Assembly (NCBI RefSeq): GCF_030867095.1
Contig: NC_081825.1
Coordinates: 263,634,954-263,698,953, forward strand
DNA: 64,000 nucleotides
DNA from: Alligator mississippiensis
Taxonomy: Eukaryota > Chordata > Crocodylia > Alligatoridae
Direction: 5' to 3'
Of this stretch, positions 37,504-50,094 are shown in pieces. The position numbers and the translations under genes were made by a program. Each line of letters begins with the position of its first letter. The stretch's first letter is position 1. The notes beneath the pieces were generated by a model that saw nothing but the letters and a program-made list of their open reading frames with translations, ran no database searches and was not told where the DNA came from.

Positions 37504-37772
37504 GTATGATTTTTATTACAACATTTTTGGGAAGAAGGGGGAAAAGACAAAAGTTTTCTTTCCCCCTCCTCCTTTCTTTGGCTTTGGATCTATTACAGAA
37601 GAAGCTTCCCTCCCCGCCTTCCATTTGTTTATATTAATGATTTAGTAGCCGTCTTGCCTGAAAACTTCCACTGTGGGCGACTGCTGTGGGTTTTCAGGCA
37701 GCGAGTGACCTTAAAGGTTGGTTCGATGCTTTCTTCGTGCAAGATGCATGCAGAATACCCAGTTTTCTTTTT

Positions 37773-37798
37773 CTTTGTTTTGTTTTGTTTTGTTTTTT
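37773..37798. repeat. (TTTTG)n simple repeat
   Basis: Imperfect TTTTG pentanucleotide run inside the repeat-free island. Confidence 0.85.
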
Positions 37799-38044
37799 AC
37801 ATCTAACTGCTTTAAAATGTCAAAGAGAAAACATCATTCTGTCAGGGCAGTGATGTAATTCTCCTACCTAAGAGCACTGACTCTGGTGCTTTGCAGGTGA
37901 CTAGTCTTTTGCTTACTCTTTAATTTTATTTTAATGGCAGTCTTTCCTGGGTAACAACTACCTTAATTAACCGCCATTCTTTAAGAATACATTTTGTTAC
38001 AATTGAAATCTATCTTTTTTAAAAAATTCCCCTTTCAACCTCTA

Positions 38045-38063
38045 AAATAATAATAATAATAAA
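38045..38063. repeat. (AAT)n microsatellite
   Basis: Run of about six AAT units. Confidence 0.85.
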
Positions 38064-39150
38064 TTGGCGGGAGATCAGAGACAAAAAAAACAAAGGTTCA
38101 AGGAGGAGAACCTAAGCTAAAAATATGGAATCGTTAGAAAAAGGCCACTTTGAGTCTTTTGTATATCCAAGCCCGTGCCCACATCTTAACTAGTCAGAGC
38201 TTTGTGGAAAATAGAATTAAAAAAAAAAATATTTTGTTCTTATTCCGTCCCTGGACGCAATTGTTCGGTGTTAAGCACCCAGCCTTCCTAAGGAGGTGAA
38301 TACACTGACATGACCGCCTGCCAACACCAATGTTAAATTATATTTTTGGGGGCTGTTTTTTGTTGGGTGAACTCATAATTAGGCTGGTGAAAAGTCAGAG
38401 GGGGAGATGCTGGGTTGGTGGGAAAAAACTAGACCAAAACGCATTTGCTTCCAAGCTGGATATAGTGAGTTATTAATCTTAGTGTGTGACTGAAGGGTGT
38501 TGTACCTATCATTAGTTTAAGTTAAAATGGTCCATAGTGTTAAGTCAGGCAAGTTTATCTAAGGTTTAGTAGCATTTTTGGGGAACAAGGGTGGGGAGAG
38601 AGCTGAGAATCTTGCCCTTGGTGTTGCCGACGGACGCACTTTATCTGCTGAGGAAGGTGGGGTATTTTTGTGTAGATAATTTTGCATTTCTGCTGTTGGC
38701 TTTTTTCGGTCATCAGCACGTTCCCACATAATTGACTTTCTCCTGGAAGGCATACTGCTTTTGGGAAGGGGAGACAGGAGGTGTGTCTGGGGATGTCGGA
38801 AGTTTGGGGATAATGGGAGCAACAGGGCTGTATTTATTTTTATTTTTTTTAAAAAAAAGAAAAACAAACGGAGTTGGCAAGTGAGAATTCTCTTTCTGGA
38901 GCATTCGGGCACCTTCAGGTGAGGTGTGTGTCTGTGTTTTTTATTATTTAATTTATAATTTTTTTAAAGTGGGAGAGGATAAAAGCAGTAGAAAATAAAT
39001 AAATAACTGAAAGCCCCATATTTGATTTCATCATACTAGTGATGATGGCTTCTTGATAGAACCGATATCTGCCGATATCACCCTCTTCCATGGCTGAAGC
39101 GTGGCCTCATTTTACGCTGCGTTTCCACTGAACATGTTGACGTGCTGCTG

Positions 39151-39160
39151 CTTATATAAG
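39151..39160 (+). promoter_or_regulatory. TATA-like palindrome cttatataag
   Basis: Perfect 10-bp palindrome containing TATATAAG, in a CpG-bearing context (gacgtgctgctg upstream, gagcggatt downstream). It could be a TATA box of a secondary start site or a binding site for a MADS-type factor. No transcript evidence in sequence. Confidence 0.3.
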
Positions 39161-39285
39161 GGGAAGAACAAAATTGAGCGGATTAGTGTTTGAGATTTTG
39201 AGATCGGCTACCCAGATCATTGTTGTGTGTTTTTTTGTTTTATTTTTTCCTTGGGGTTATTTGGTGGGGGAAGAATGGAGAGAGT

Positions 39286-39319
39286 GGGGAGGGGGTGAAA
39301 TTGGGGAGTGGGGTTGGGG
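39286..39319 (+). promoter_or_regulatory. Potential G-quadruplex
   Basis: At least four runs of four or more G with loops of 1-7 bases, about 130 bp downstream of the TATA-like palindrome. Confidence 0.5.
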
Positions 39320-39854
39320 AGATAGAGGTGATGCGGGGAGCAGCTTATTCGCATAATGTCTGCGCTACGTCCTTTTTTTAAAGCCCATTATCTCTAAAAA
39401 CACATTATTCTTCAGATTGGTCTCAAAAATGGTGGGAGGGGTTATCATAGCGAGGGGGTTTGCTGTGGGAGTCATTAGAACCACTGCTGCAAAACCAAGA
39501 TACAGAAATCCATCTGCACCAACATTTTGGGGGGAGGGAGGACATTTGGTGGGGAGGAAGGGATGGATTGTCAATCTTGGATTAGCAGAGTAGAAAGCTT
39601 TGTATTCTTCATTTTCCTCCCATTTTTTCCCATTCCCCCAACCCCCATTCGCACACCCCTTCTCCTCTCCCCCCTCTCCCCCCGAAGGCTTCTCGTCTCT
39701 TGACGAGAAAATTCTGTGTTACATCCTGATGGCTCTGCGGCTTTTTTTTAGTGCATCACAACAGTGGCACGATGACCTTTGCTTCATGCCACACAGATGC
39801 AGGCTCCCGATAGGCGTGTGACTGTGGCTTGGATGTGCGTGCACTTACACGCAT

Positions 39855-39882
39855 ACATACACACACACACATACACACACAC
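39855..39882. repeat. (CA)n microsatellite
   Basis: Imperfect CA run with one TA interruption, preceded by related cacttacacgcatac. Confidence 0.9.
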
Positions 39883-42004
39883 GTGATGGGCCTTGATTTA
39901 ATTCCCCCCTCCGCCCCCTTTTTTTTTGCTTCATCGACATTGGTAGGGGGTGGGAAACGCAGCAAATGCCAAAGGCACGTCCATCCATTTTGCCACCCCA
40001 TCTTGCCGTTCTGTTTTCCAGGCTGCTGTGTCGCACATCGTACGATTTTGTGTTAGGGAGGGATGTGGATGGTGGGGGTCTGGAGGGAGAGAGAGGGGGG
40101 AGTTGTGCCTGTGTTGGGGTGGGGGGGGGAGGGGAATGGACCTGACGATGTTAATGACATTTTTTTGGTCAAACGAATGTCTCGTGATAATGATTCAGTG
40201 TAACCATCCGTGAAATACATGCTTGCGACACACTGGAATAAAGGTTACTCCAGGGAGCTCTGGCTCAGCTGGGCATGCTCTGGGGAGTGTGTCGTTCATA
40301 CACTGTGGAGACAAAACAGACGTGCACCCAATGCCCCTCCTTTCCCAAAGCCCACTTGTATGTTCAAGCTAGAGGGCATTGCAAGGTAGAGGCAAGGCAA
40401 GGACTGTGCTGGAGCCAGGACCAAACAAAGCCTTTCCAGGTTGTCTTCCTGTGCCATCCCTCCTCCTCTTCCTCGAGCCTGTCCATGGGAATATCAATGT
40501 TTCCATGTAGTTCTGTGCCGGAGGCTGCGTGTTCTGCGTGTGTGAGACTTGAGGGTGGCGAATCAAAAGAGGAATAAGCTACTCCCCTTCCTCCGGTAGG
40601 ATGTGTAGGAGAGACATGGTTTTTCTGGTGTGGGCAGAGACAGAGGGGGAAAAATCCCCTTCCCCCCCTAACCCTTGTTGGGGGAAGGACCTAGCAAGCC
40701 CTGGAGACGCTGTGGGTGACTAGATGGGCAGTGGGTGGACAGCGTGCTTGTAGGTGTGGGGTGGACAAGAAAGCGGAGGCAAGGCTGTTAATAGTGTAGA
40801 GTGTGGCTGGCTGGTCTGCCCATGCTGAACCCTTTCTAATGACTGGCAGAACCTGTAATCCCCCTCCCCTGGATCCAAAGTCCTGCCCACACTTCAGCGA
40901 ACACTTGTCTTTCGGTCGTGGTCTGGCTGGTCTCTCATGGGGCTGAGAGAGGTGCTGGTAAAGAGAAGAGATCTCTAATGGCTTCCACCTTCCTGCTGGC
41001 TAATTCCCTGGTGTCCTGCATGTGGCTAAATTTCTCTGCACCAATCTAAGGTCTCCGTGTTTCTAGATCTTTCTGCGTTACAAAGCAATAACAAAAGGGA
41101 AACACAATCAAAAGGGTTGGAGCCATTTTTGCTTGCCTTTTGCTCTCTTCGTCTCTCCTTTTCGGAGCTGACCTTGAGGAACAGTGGCAAACTCCAGCCA
41201 AGGGGGTGGGGTGGGGTGGGGGATTTTCGGGCTCCAATTGGCTGTTCTGTGCAGGGGGTGTTGCAAAGAGTAATGAAGTCTCCTCAGTTCTGCTGCTTTG
41301 TGTCCACAGGGGCACTTGCACCTGAGCCTCAGCTGTCCAGTTTCAATAGAGAATTGTTTCTTTAGGGTCTCTTTCCATCCCCTCCCTCTCCAGCCGCTTA
41401 GTTAATGGCTGTCGTGCTGCAGCTTCAGCACTTGAGGGCCAGCCATGCCTGTAGTACAGAAGACAATGCAGTGGCTGGGTGAGCAACAGGCAGAGGGTGC
41501 TGCAGGTCCCAGATAGTTGCTCTGGTCCTCAAACTAGCTATCGATTTTTCTGTACAGTGAAGATGGGTGTTGGTTTTTACAGTTCCTCCATTCTCCCAGT
41601 GGCCAAAGCACTGATGCATTTCAGGAGCCATCTCAGTACCCAGCCAAGTGAGAGGGATTATCCATGAGTTGTTAATGAAAATTGGGAGGCTAAAATAGAG
41701 TTCCAGAAGGCACTGGACTCTCCTGAGGCATCTGGCATCTCCTGCGGCTGATATGGTGTTTGTCCCAGATTTGATACGGTCCAGGCAGAGCTGGGATGCA
41801 TCTCTTGCCTTGACCCAGAGGGAGAGAAGGGAATTTCAGTCGCTACCGCTCCTTCAGTCTTTGGTTTCTCATCAGAGGCTGCCGGGGGTGGGTGAGGCAC
41901 TTAAAGCTAACAGTACCGGTGGATTTTGTGGTCTGGACACCTGTTCCACTAGGGAATGAACAGAAAACCTCACTGGCATGTCTTATACAAGCTGCCAGGC
42001 AGCA

Positions 42005-45000
42005 GCAGGCAGGCAGGGACCGCTTTTGTACATCCCTGGTGCCCTAAAGGCAAAAGGTCCCACAGCCCATTCCTAATTCTGCATGCCAAAAATGACCTTC
42101 CTACAATCTTGTTAAGGGCATTTCAGAGCAGGGAGGAGCCACTCCTTTCCCCTTTCTCATCGCAGCAGCAGTAGCATTTCAATGGATCTACCATTCTCTT
42201 TGCTTTTTGTTTGTACTGCCCGTTAGCTCCTCCAGGGCTCCACAGCCCACCAGGAGTCCTTCTGTCTTATTATGTATATCTTGGGAGGAGCAGGGGGTCA
42301 CTTTCCCACTTAAATTTTTCCTCCTTCCCCTTTCTTTCTGATGAACAGCCCTGTGCATTCTGTAGCACTTTGGGAGTTTGCAGGTGGAAGGATTGGGGCT
42401 GGCAGATCTATGACATACCGCATCAAGGGAAGGGTCTGGTAGCCTGTCATGGCATGAAATAAGAAGGGGCCAGACATATTGCCACAACTGGCAGCTGAAG
42501 TCAGGGATGAGCTCTGCTGACAATTTGAGAACAATTTGGTTAAATTAAAAAAAATACAATAAAGCCCTAACTTTATTCTCAAGTCCCCATGGGCTTAATA
42601 GTATAACGATCAGGACAAGGGGACAAGAGAGATCCTGGGACTATGCAGCTGGACTCAGAAACCAGCCACATTTTTTAAAGCCTTGCTGCTTATTCTTAAT
42701 AGCCCTCCCCTCTCTCCAGGCAATAGCCGAGTCTATCTTTCTCCTTAATGCAAAGAGCAAGTGGCAAGGAAGGTTATTCACTGGTTAGAGCATAGACAGG
42801 TAAGATACTTGGGTTGTAGTCACCAAATTACTGTGCGACTTAGCGCCAAGATATCTGTGTTCCCTGTGCCTCAGTTTTCCCTCCCAGGTGAGAGGAGGGT
42901 AATATATAGAAAGTGCATTCTGGCCTCTCTGGTGACAGTAATAGCAGACAGACCACAAGACACAAATGGGAGGATATCACGGGAAAATTTGCTCTTTTAC
43001 TGTCTAGGGTGCCCCTATTGTGTGGTCAGAGGATGGCAGTCTGTAGCACTGATTACCTGGTATCTTTTGACAAAACTAATTTTTTTCAGGCAAAGAAAAA
43101 TCAGAATTTTGATGTGGTTTAATTTAAACTTGACTGACTTACAGTCTTGGAGAGACATGACAAAGCACTTTATAGAGATGTGGTTGAGATGCTGAGTGAT
43201 ACCTTCTCACTAGAAATGTGCCAGTGGGGTGAAGGGTTCTGAACTGTTTATGATAAGGGTGGGCAGGGGCAGAGTCAGCTTTGTTGCCCTTCAGAGCAAA
43301 TGTTTGGTGTGAGAATCCACATCATAACCACTCTCGAGCAGTTCAGCTGCCTGACTAATACCACAGGTTCCTGCAGGCCAGCAAACATGGTTGCTCTTGT
43401 CTTCTCTTTGTGGGCACATGGCTCTTTGTGGCTGTGAGAGTCAGGCACTGGGGGAAGAATGGGGAGGGTGTGAACCCGGAAAAAGGCATCTGTAGTGGCT
43501 TAGGCTTAGTTTGGAAATTCGTCTCTCTCCATCTAGAATGCTCTCCCTTAGCGGGCGTGAGAACAGTCCCCCTTCCACCCTCATTTTCCATTGCCTGTTG
43601 GAGGTTCCTCCTCCATCATGCCCCAATGGCAGCTCAGCCTCTTTTCCCCTGTGTTCACTCCCCCTACTCCTCATAATGCCCTTGACATTGCTGCAGCATT
43701 CCCTGCATCTAGCCACCTCCCAGCAGTAGGATGAGAGCCAAGGAGTGGTCTGGAATAATAATTAATGAGGATAAAGGAGGGTGATTTGATGTTTGACTTA
43801 AACCTTTGAAGCTGCCTGTACCCTCTCTTCTGCCATCAGAATGTGTAGCAAGGAGTGGCTCCAGTAGCCATTCTCTAGACTGACTTTGAGAATGTGTTTT
43901 GGCTTCTGGTAGATGAAAGTGTCATGTCTCTGCACATCACCACTGCTACTGCCATGGTAATGGGAACCTTACTGATTGGAAGGATGGCTATAATGAAGTC
44001 TATGGGGTGTTAAGACTTTAGCACAGTTGTGATGAGGACAGGTTCCCCAAGCCTGTTTAAAGAAGCTCAGTGCGTTGGGGAAAGGATAGCATTACCCTTT
44101 GGAATGATACCTAGTCATGCTACTGTCACATGCTGTTCAGGAGACATGTGTTACCCATCTTTTCTGCAGTGCTGTCAGGTCCTTCCCCACCCACATGATT
44201 GCTTTGTGGATAGGAGGAATTCCATGGAGATGGCATGGAGGGTATCCATCGGAGAGAACGAGCAGGGGAGGGCATGGGGCAGATAGGAAGGAAGAGTTTT
44301 CTGGTGGGGTAACTGCCTGATGTGACGTGCTGTGTCCACAGAACCGGGACGTGTTGGCTTCATTTCAGTGTGTGCTATTGCCCATTTTTTTTTCCAATAA
44401 TGTTTTAATTAAACATTGATTTTGGTGGAAAAGGGAATCTGCTTGAACTGCAAAAACTAAATGGAGTGCAGAGGAATGGGATCTTGTGAGAGATGTGTGG
44501 AGGGGCCTGCTGTCAGCTTTCTGTGTGATTGATTGTAGAGGCAAGGGAGATAGGGGCTGTGCACAAATTGGTTCATCCCGTGTCCAGAGTTTTTCTGCCT
44601 TAGAAGAGGAACCTCTCTTTTCATTCCTGTGTTTAAGATGTGCCTGAGATCCAGGCAAGTTTGTGATCAGCTGAGTGTCCAGCACACTTACTTGCTGCTC
44701 TTCTGCTAATTAATCTGTGATCCCAATTAATTAAATACAGATACAACTCAGAACATGCATTGTAACAGTGTGCCTGTTTCTGTTGCCTGGAAGAACTCAG
44801 TGACTCACCTGGACTTCAGTTTATTGCATGTGAACAACAAATACTGAACCCTGTCCTTCCCAGAAATAAGTAGTAGAAGGTATGATGGGATGACACAGTC
44901 TCCTTTTCCCACTCCATTGAGCTGGGATCCCTGCATCTGATGGGGAGGCCTCGTTAGAGGACAGTCCAGTGTCTTCTCTGTTCCCATCTTGAACAGTTTC

Positions 45001-46545
45001 ACTCTTAATATTTTTAGCCTTTTCTAGTCTGGTGGTACTGTGAAAGTAAGAAAGAATAAGAGCGAGGGAGGAATCTTTCTGACCCTGTCTATACCTCAAA
45101 AAAGTTTAGATTCAGGTTCTGGGTAGATTATCTCTTTTATTCCAGGTAGCTTCACTACCTAGAGGTAGCTTCACCTAAAGGGACCCAAAGCTGATGGCTG
45201 CTTTCCTATCTGGTCTACTCTGTACGATACTGGAAAGTGCAGAGAATTCTAGTCCAGGTTCAGGGCAAACCTAGCAGGAGGAGGCTTAGCCATGGAAGAG
45301 TAGCTCTTGGGGCAGATAAATACTCCATAGAACAAATTCTCCACCTGTTTATCTCCTGCACACCTGCTCTGATGTCAGTAGTTGTAAAGAGTCTGGGTAA
45401 AGGGGGTTGCTTGGGCAGCTGGTTGAAGAAAACGTTGAAAGACAAGACTGTTGGGTTTCCTGTGTAAGCTGTCACATTTCACTTTTCCTCTCTGTTTCTC
45501 AGTTTCTCCCTCACTTGTGAAGTTAAAGGAATTATTTCTCATAGAGCATGTTGAATCTCTTGGAGGGAAAGCTCTGTATAGATGAGGTGGTTGATCCTGT
45601 TTCTTTACCCCTTCTTATCTTGTCAGTTCAGCCAGGAGCACTGAAGAATATGGTTGCAGCCAGCATACTGTAGATGTTGTTAAATACCAGTTGTTTTAAG
45701 TCCTTTAGGGGTGGAGATGGTGAATGAGAGAATTTGCAATGGGGCTACATCTGTTAGGTCATGTCTGATTAGCTTTTGCAAGGTCTCAAAATAGGTGATA
45801 GCATATTATTTTGGGTTCCCATCCTGCTGCCAGCTTTCTGTGTGATTGATGCACTTTAAGTGCAGCTTTCTGTGTGATTAAAACACCTGCTGCCTCTCTG
45901 GGGGGCAAACTTTAAGGGAATTGAAGGAAAACACTAGGAAACAAACTAATTCCTTGTGTAAATCCATGAAAATCATTAAACTGGGGGTACATTGGCAGTA
46001 TATTTAATAACAATGGGTCAATTATAGAGCCTCTCATTCACTTCTCACTCAGTACTGAACTTCAACTAAACTCTTACTGACAAAACTGAGAATTTTTCTG
46101 AGTTGGGTCTCAAAGATTTGGCTTACTGTAATTAATGGAGGGGTTTTTTTGTTCCCTTTGTTGTCATTGTCAGTCAACATGACCTGTGTGAGTTCCTAGC
46201 AGTTCTGTATATTATTAGCTGTAGTTGTGCAGTGAAGTCACTAGTCAGGTGCCCATGATGGTGCAGTGGCTTCTGTGGTAATGGGTTATGACATCACCGA
46301 ATAAGTGCATCTGATAAGGAGAGAGAGAACTCCTATTTACATATGAAGGCTACAGTGGATCGAGTAGCAAATACAGTGAAAGGAAAATGACAGTTGAATA
46401 AGATCTTGATAAAATATTAACTCTTCTAGGAAGTTTGTCCAAGCATGGTAGTTATTTCTTCCCAGCTTTCTTCATTGCTCACAGGATAGTGCTTTGGGGC
46501 ACTATATGAGGGTGTGAAGTCAGAACACTTTCTCTGACGAGACAT
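42005..46545. other. Mostly unannotated tract
   Basis: No gene recognised. Two weak MIR-like traces lie at about 42790-42920 and 45460-45575. A short direct repeat of aggtagcttcac (45145-45176) is present. Confidence 0.35.
42790..42920 (+). repeat. MIR-like SINE fragment
   Basis: Plus-strand order: ctgtgcgacttagcgccaag, then ccctgtgcctcagttttcc, then ggagggtaatatata. These are decayed forms of the MIR core (gtgaccttgggcaagt, tgcctcagtttcc, gggataata). Confidence 0.6.
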
Positions 46546-46554
46546 CGATCACAT

Positions 46555-47335
46555 AGCTAAGAAATGGATAACTTGGGGAAATGGTCTGAAATCAATAAGG
46601 TGAAATTCAATAAAGATAAGTACAAACAGTACACTTAGGAAGGAAAAATTAAATGCAATGATACACTATAGGGAATAACTGGTAGGCAGCAGGCTGCAGG
46701 AAAGGACTGGGGGTCATAGTGGATCACAACTGAATTAAAGTCAACAGTGCGATCTTGTTGCAAAACCTCCCAAAGGTCATTATGGGATGTATTAACAGGA
46801 GTTTTACATGCAAGATATGGAGAGTGCATTTTCTCCTCTTCAGGGCACTGCTAGATTCAGCTGTGGTACAGTATCCTGTTTTAGACACCAAATGTTAGCA
46901 AAAGAATTGGAGAGATGGGGGCAACAAGAATGATAAAATGTCTAGAAACCATGCCCCATGAAAAAAGGTTGAAAGAATGGGGTTTGTTTCCTCTGGAAAG
47001 TGAAGATGGGGTTGGGCAAGGCACGATAAGTCTTTTAACTTAAAAGGTTGTTATGAGAGGACAGTGATTAATTGTTCCTTGTGTCCCCTGGGGGTAGGAT
47101 GAGAAGTAATCAGCTTAATTTGAAGTAAGGGAGGTTTAGATTAGAGATTAGAAAGGACTTTCAAAGTCTAAGAAGCACTGGAACAAGTTAACTATGGGGG
47201 CTGAAAAATCCTTGTCATTGAAAAATGTAAGAACAGGCAGCTAGACAAACATCTCTGAGATCTTGACCCTCCTTTAGAGCAGGAAGATAGACTAAATGGC
47301 TCCTGAGGTTCCTTCCAGCCCTACATTTCTAGGGG
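46555..47335 (+). mobile_element. Old CR1 LINE copy, ORF2 C-terminal half and 3' end
   Basis: Plus-strand CR1 with the order of ORF2 blocks kept: a relic of MQFNKEKCKVLHLG (46600-46640), the aggactgggggtcatagtggatcac block for RDLGVLVDSK, the catgccccatgaaaaaaggttg block for the PYEERLENL region, and a 3' end of ctaaatggctcctgaggttcc, ccagccctacatttctag. Many stops and indels. It is the oldest-looking of the long CR1 copies in the window. Confidence 0.85.
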
Positions 47336-47820
47336 TCTGTGAAAGGGAGATACCTCTCGTTATTACCATCTCCTTCTACCATAGTACACTGCTTAAGGAA
47401 ACTACAGACAAAAGGCACCTTCTGCATTCCCTCTGCAGCCCCTTCAACAGCAACAACAATATCCGCTTTTACTGTGTCCTTCCAAAATGTCACAAGGGAC
47501 ATTGCAGCCAAGAGTGGGGGGTAATAGCAGTATGCAGCACTACAAAACTCTCATTTTGCTGATAACATCAGAAGCTGACTCAGTTTCTGGGTCCCTATAA
47601 CTTTGGAAGTGGAGTTATTAAAGGCTCTCATGCCTGCAGCCAATTCAGTATATACTGAGGAGGGTTTTTTTTGGAAATGGGTGGCTCATGTGGTTTGGAG
47701 AGGGAGAAAGGAGGTGTCTGTCTATGGTTCACTAGTTCAAATCCATCTTGGTATATAAGGTGATGCAGAATGACCACAAAAGGGTTTTTTGTGGCTTGTG
47801 TGAAGGAGGAAGGCCTCACC

Positions 47821-48120
47821 CAGTGGTTCTCAAACTTTTTGGACTCAAGACACCCCTCGATGGACTCGAGGCGTCCTCCCTAACTCCTGTGAATTGAGTG
47901 GCGCCCAGTTTCAAGAACTAACTTATTTTATTACAGTGCTTACCTTCTTGCAGAGGGACTGGGCAGTGGTAGTGGGGGATTGGCCAGACAGTGGCAAGCC
48001 TGAGCCTGCCCTTATCTGCTTATCTCTTCACACCACATTTATCTCTTTACACCTCTTAGTACCCTTCAAAAGATCTGGGGGTGCCCCTGGGTGCCATAGT
48101 AACTTGGTTGAGAATCACTG
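47821..48120 (+). mobile_element. hAT-type MITE, family A, 300 bp
   Basis: Starts cagtggttctcaaactttt, ends ggttgagaatcactg. The interior matches 1117-1316 and 61030-61290 (gaattgagtgg, ttgcagaggg, tgagcctgcccttatctgc). The flanking 8-mers gcctcacc and gtttagac do not match, so one side has been altered or the element is part of a composite with its neighbour at 48129. Confidence 0.8.
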
Positions 48121-48128
48121 GTTTAGAC

Positions 48129-48388
48129 CAGTGTTTCTCAACCTTTTTAGAGTCAAGGCATTTCTCCTTTGGTTCAAGGCACCCCTGGGAAAATGCCATC
48201 TCTTCCTTTTCACTCATTTTTAACTACAGAAAAATGCTAGAGCAATTCTTGTGCTGCAAAGAATGCAGAAAGCCTACAACATGTCAGAATGTTTTTGACA
48301 CTATGGATTCCTATTTGAAATTTCTGCATTCATCTAAAAGATCTCAAGGCACCCCAGGGTGCCATGGCACCCAAGTTGAGAATCACTG
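48129..48388 (+). mobile_element. hAT-type MITE, family A variant, 260 bp
   Basis: Starts cagtgtttctcaaccttttt, ends agttgagaatcactg. Flanked by gtttagac (48121-48128) and gtctagac (48389-48396), 7 of 8 identical: an 8-bp hAT duplication with one transition. Its right end (aaagatctcaaggcacccc, gggtgccatggcac) resembles that of the element at 47821, and its left interior differs. Confidence 0.85.
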
Positions 48389-48399
48389 GTCTAGACAAT

Positions 48400-49520
48400 T
48401 TTGGGAGTCTCATGCTTGTGATATGTCCATCTCCCAATTTTCCCAAAGGGAAGCAACATGAGTTAGATGTTAATGGGGTGCTGTAGGACATAGGGGAATT
48501 GAGAGGGGACACCTGGAGAACTTGCTTCACCAATGACAGTTGCTCTTCATTACTAATAAAGGGGCATGTGGTAGTTCCTAAGGGGAAGAGGTTGCTAAGG
48601 AAATTGCTCTCTATTTCCCATAGGAGCTCAGGGAAGCTACTTGGGCAGTTACTGGAAAAATGAGCCAAGACATTGCATATGTTCTTGTGTATTTACTCTG
48701 ATTTCTTTGAACAGCCTGCCTAGGAGCATGGTAGGGGCCATTCAGTCAATTCCTTGGTGGTGCAGAGATTTCTGTTTGGCTCAGAGAAATCTCTAGCAGT
48801 GTGCAGTTTTGAAACTAGGACTAGGTTGGGGCCTGGCCCTTGGACATCTCAGTGATTTATACTATTTTTTTCTGCTTTTGCATCAACTTGCTGCCACGAT
48901 AGCCTCTTTCACCTTTAGAGGCAGGTCTTGTTGAAATACATTGGTAGGAAGAAACAAGCTTATGCCTGGGAAGGTCATCTTGTTGACTGCCTGGGGAGTT
49001 TCTGTCTAAAGCCTATGTACAGGATGCTATGCTCCTTGCACTATTACTTTGGCATCTTTGTGTAGAACTAAATTCACACACACATCAATGCATTTGAACA
49101 TACGGCGAGCTCAGCAGGTTTAGGCTTCAAGGGATGACTGGTGAAATGAGCAAAGCTAGGCCAGGCTGAGATTACTTGTTTATGAGGCTCCACATTGGGA
49201 ATGCTCTTGTGAGGCCTTACAGGAGGCTCCACCTGTGAAAAGAGTGAAATGCTGAGACCAGAGTTTCATTTGTGAATGTTGAAAGGATGTTGTGCCTTGT
49301 AAAGAAGGCACTCCTGGATCTCAGGACTGTGGTGTGCAGCAGGATCAATACGCCACACAGTCACTAGTAGTGTGATGTGATGGGCTGCCAGTGAGGTGTC
49401 TGGGTGAGAAGTTGTTTATCCAAGACCATTTATGAGTGAAAATAATGGGTGATTTGAAACAGGTAATTGTGATTTTATCCTTTCTGTGCCAGTACTGAGT
49501 TCAGTGGCACCAGCAGGTGC
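48400..49520. other. Unannotated tract
   Basis: No gene or repeat recognised. Confidence 0.35.
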
Positions 49521-49531
49521 TTTGTGTAGGG

Positions 49532-50094
49532 CAGTGGTTTTTTAACTTCCTAAAGTCACAGAACCCTTTCATATCACTTTTTCTGCTGTGGAACCCTACT
49601 CCTGGCCTCACAGCCCAGGTCAGGGACGACGCGTAGGGGGTGCACGCAGGTGCACATGCACCCCCTGAACGTGGCGGTGCAACCACTGCAAAGAGCTCCA
49701 CAGACACCACCAGCGGCATCTGTGGGCGGCCCGTGACCCCTGCTGGCTGCTGCTGCCAGCAGCAGCTGTGGGTGGTTGCTGCACTTGCCACCCCCCTCCC
49801 CACTACTGACAGTGCTGGCGGCATCTGCGGGAGCTCCCCTGCTTACTGCCACCAAGCTCCCACCGTTCCTGCCACTGCCTGCATGCTCCTGCCGCCGCCG
49901 TGCCCCCCCCCAGCTGCCAGGTGCATGAGTTGTTCATGGGCCAGGTAAGCTGATGCAGAACCAGGTGACCTGGCCTGGCCCATGATAGTGCACTTCCCAG
50001 CCCACTCCACCATTACCCCCAGTCTTTTTGCAGAATTCCTTATGTCCTATCGTGGAACCTCAGGTTTCCATTAGACATAGTTTGAAAGCCACTG
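49532..50094 (+). mobile_element. hAT-type MITE, family C, 563 bp, exact 8-bp duplication, GC-rich core
   Basis: Starts cagtggttttttaactt; the reverse complement of its right end starts cagtggctttcaaacta. The flanking 8-mers are identical, gtgtaggg at 49524-49531 and 50095-50102, the classic hAT signature. The outer arms are ordinary (gtggaaccct / cgtggaacct, near each end). The middle (49640-49920) is a GC-rich, CpG-bearing segment with loose internal repeats around ggagctcc, and opens frames on both strands that are not genes. No transposase remains. Confidence 0.88.

Larger units (their letters stand above)
36400..42000 (+). promoter_or_regulatory. Repeat-free, CpG- and G-run-enriched island; putative gene 5' region
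   Basis: No CR1, MITE or SINE is recognisable over about 5.6 kb, in contrast to the flanks. CpG is visibly more frequent in 37.6-40.6 kb than elsewhere. Several G-run clusters could form quadruplexes, at 39286-39319 (plus strand), 40068-40134 (plus strand) and 36843-36875 (C-runs, so minus strand). Together with the candidate exon ending at 36964 this suggests the promoter and first-intron area of a plus-strand gene. I cannot name the gene. Confidence 0.45.

Noticed and set aside
42761-43195. 144-codon open frame on the plus strand
   Set aside because: It overlaps a MIR-like SINE relic and shows no protein family features.
49501-49948. Alanine- and cysteine-rich frames of about 100 codons on both strands
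   Set aside because: They lie in the GC-rich core of the hAT MITE and are compositional.
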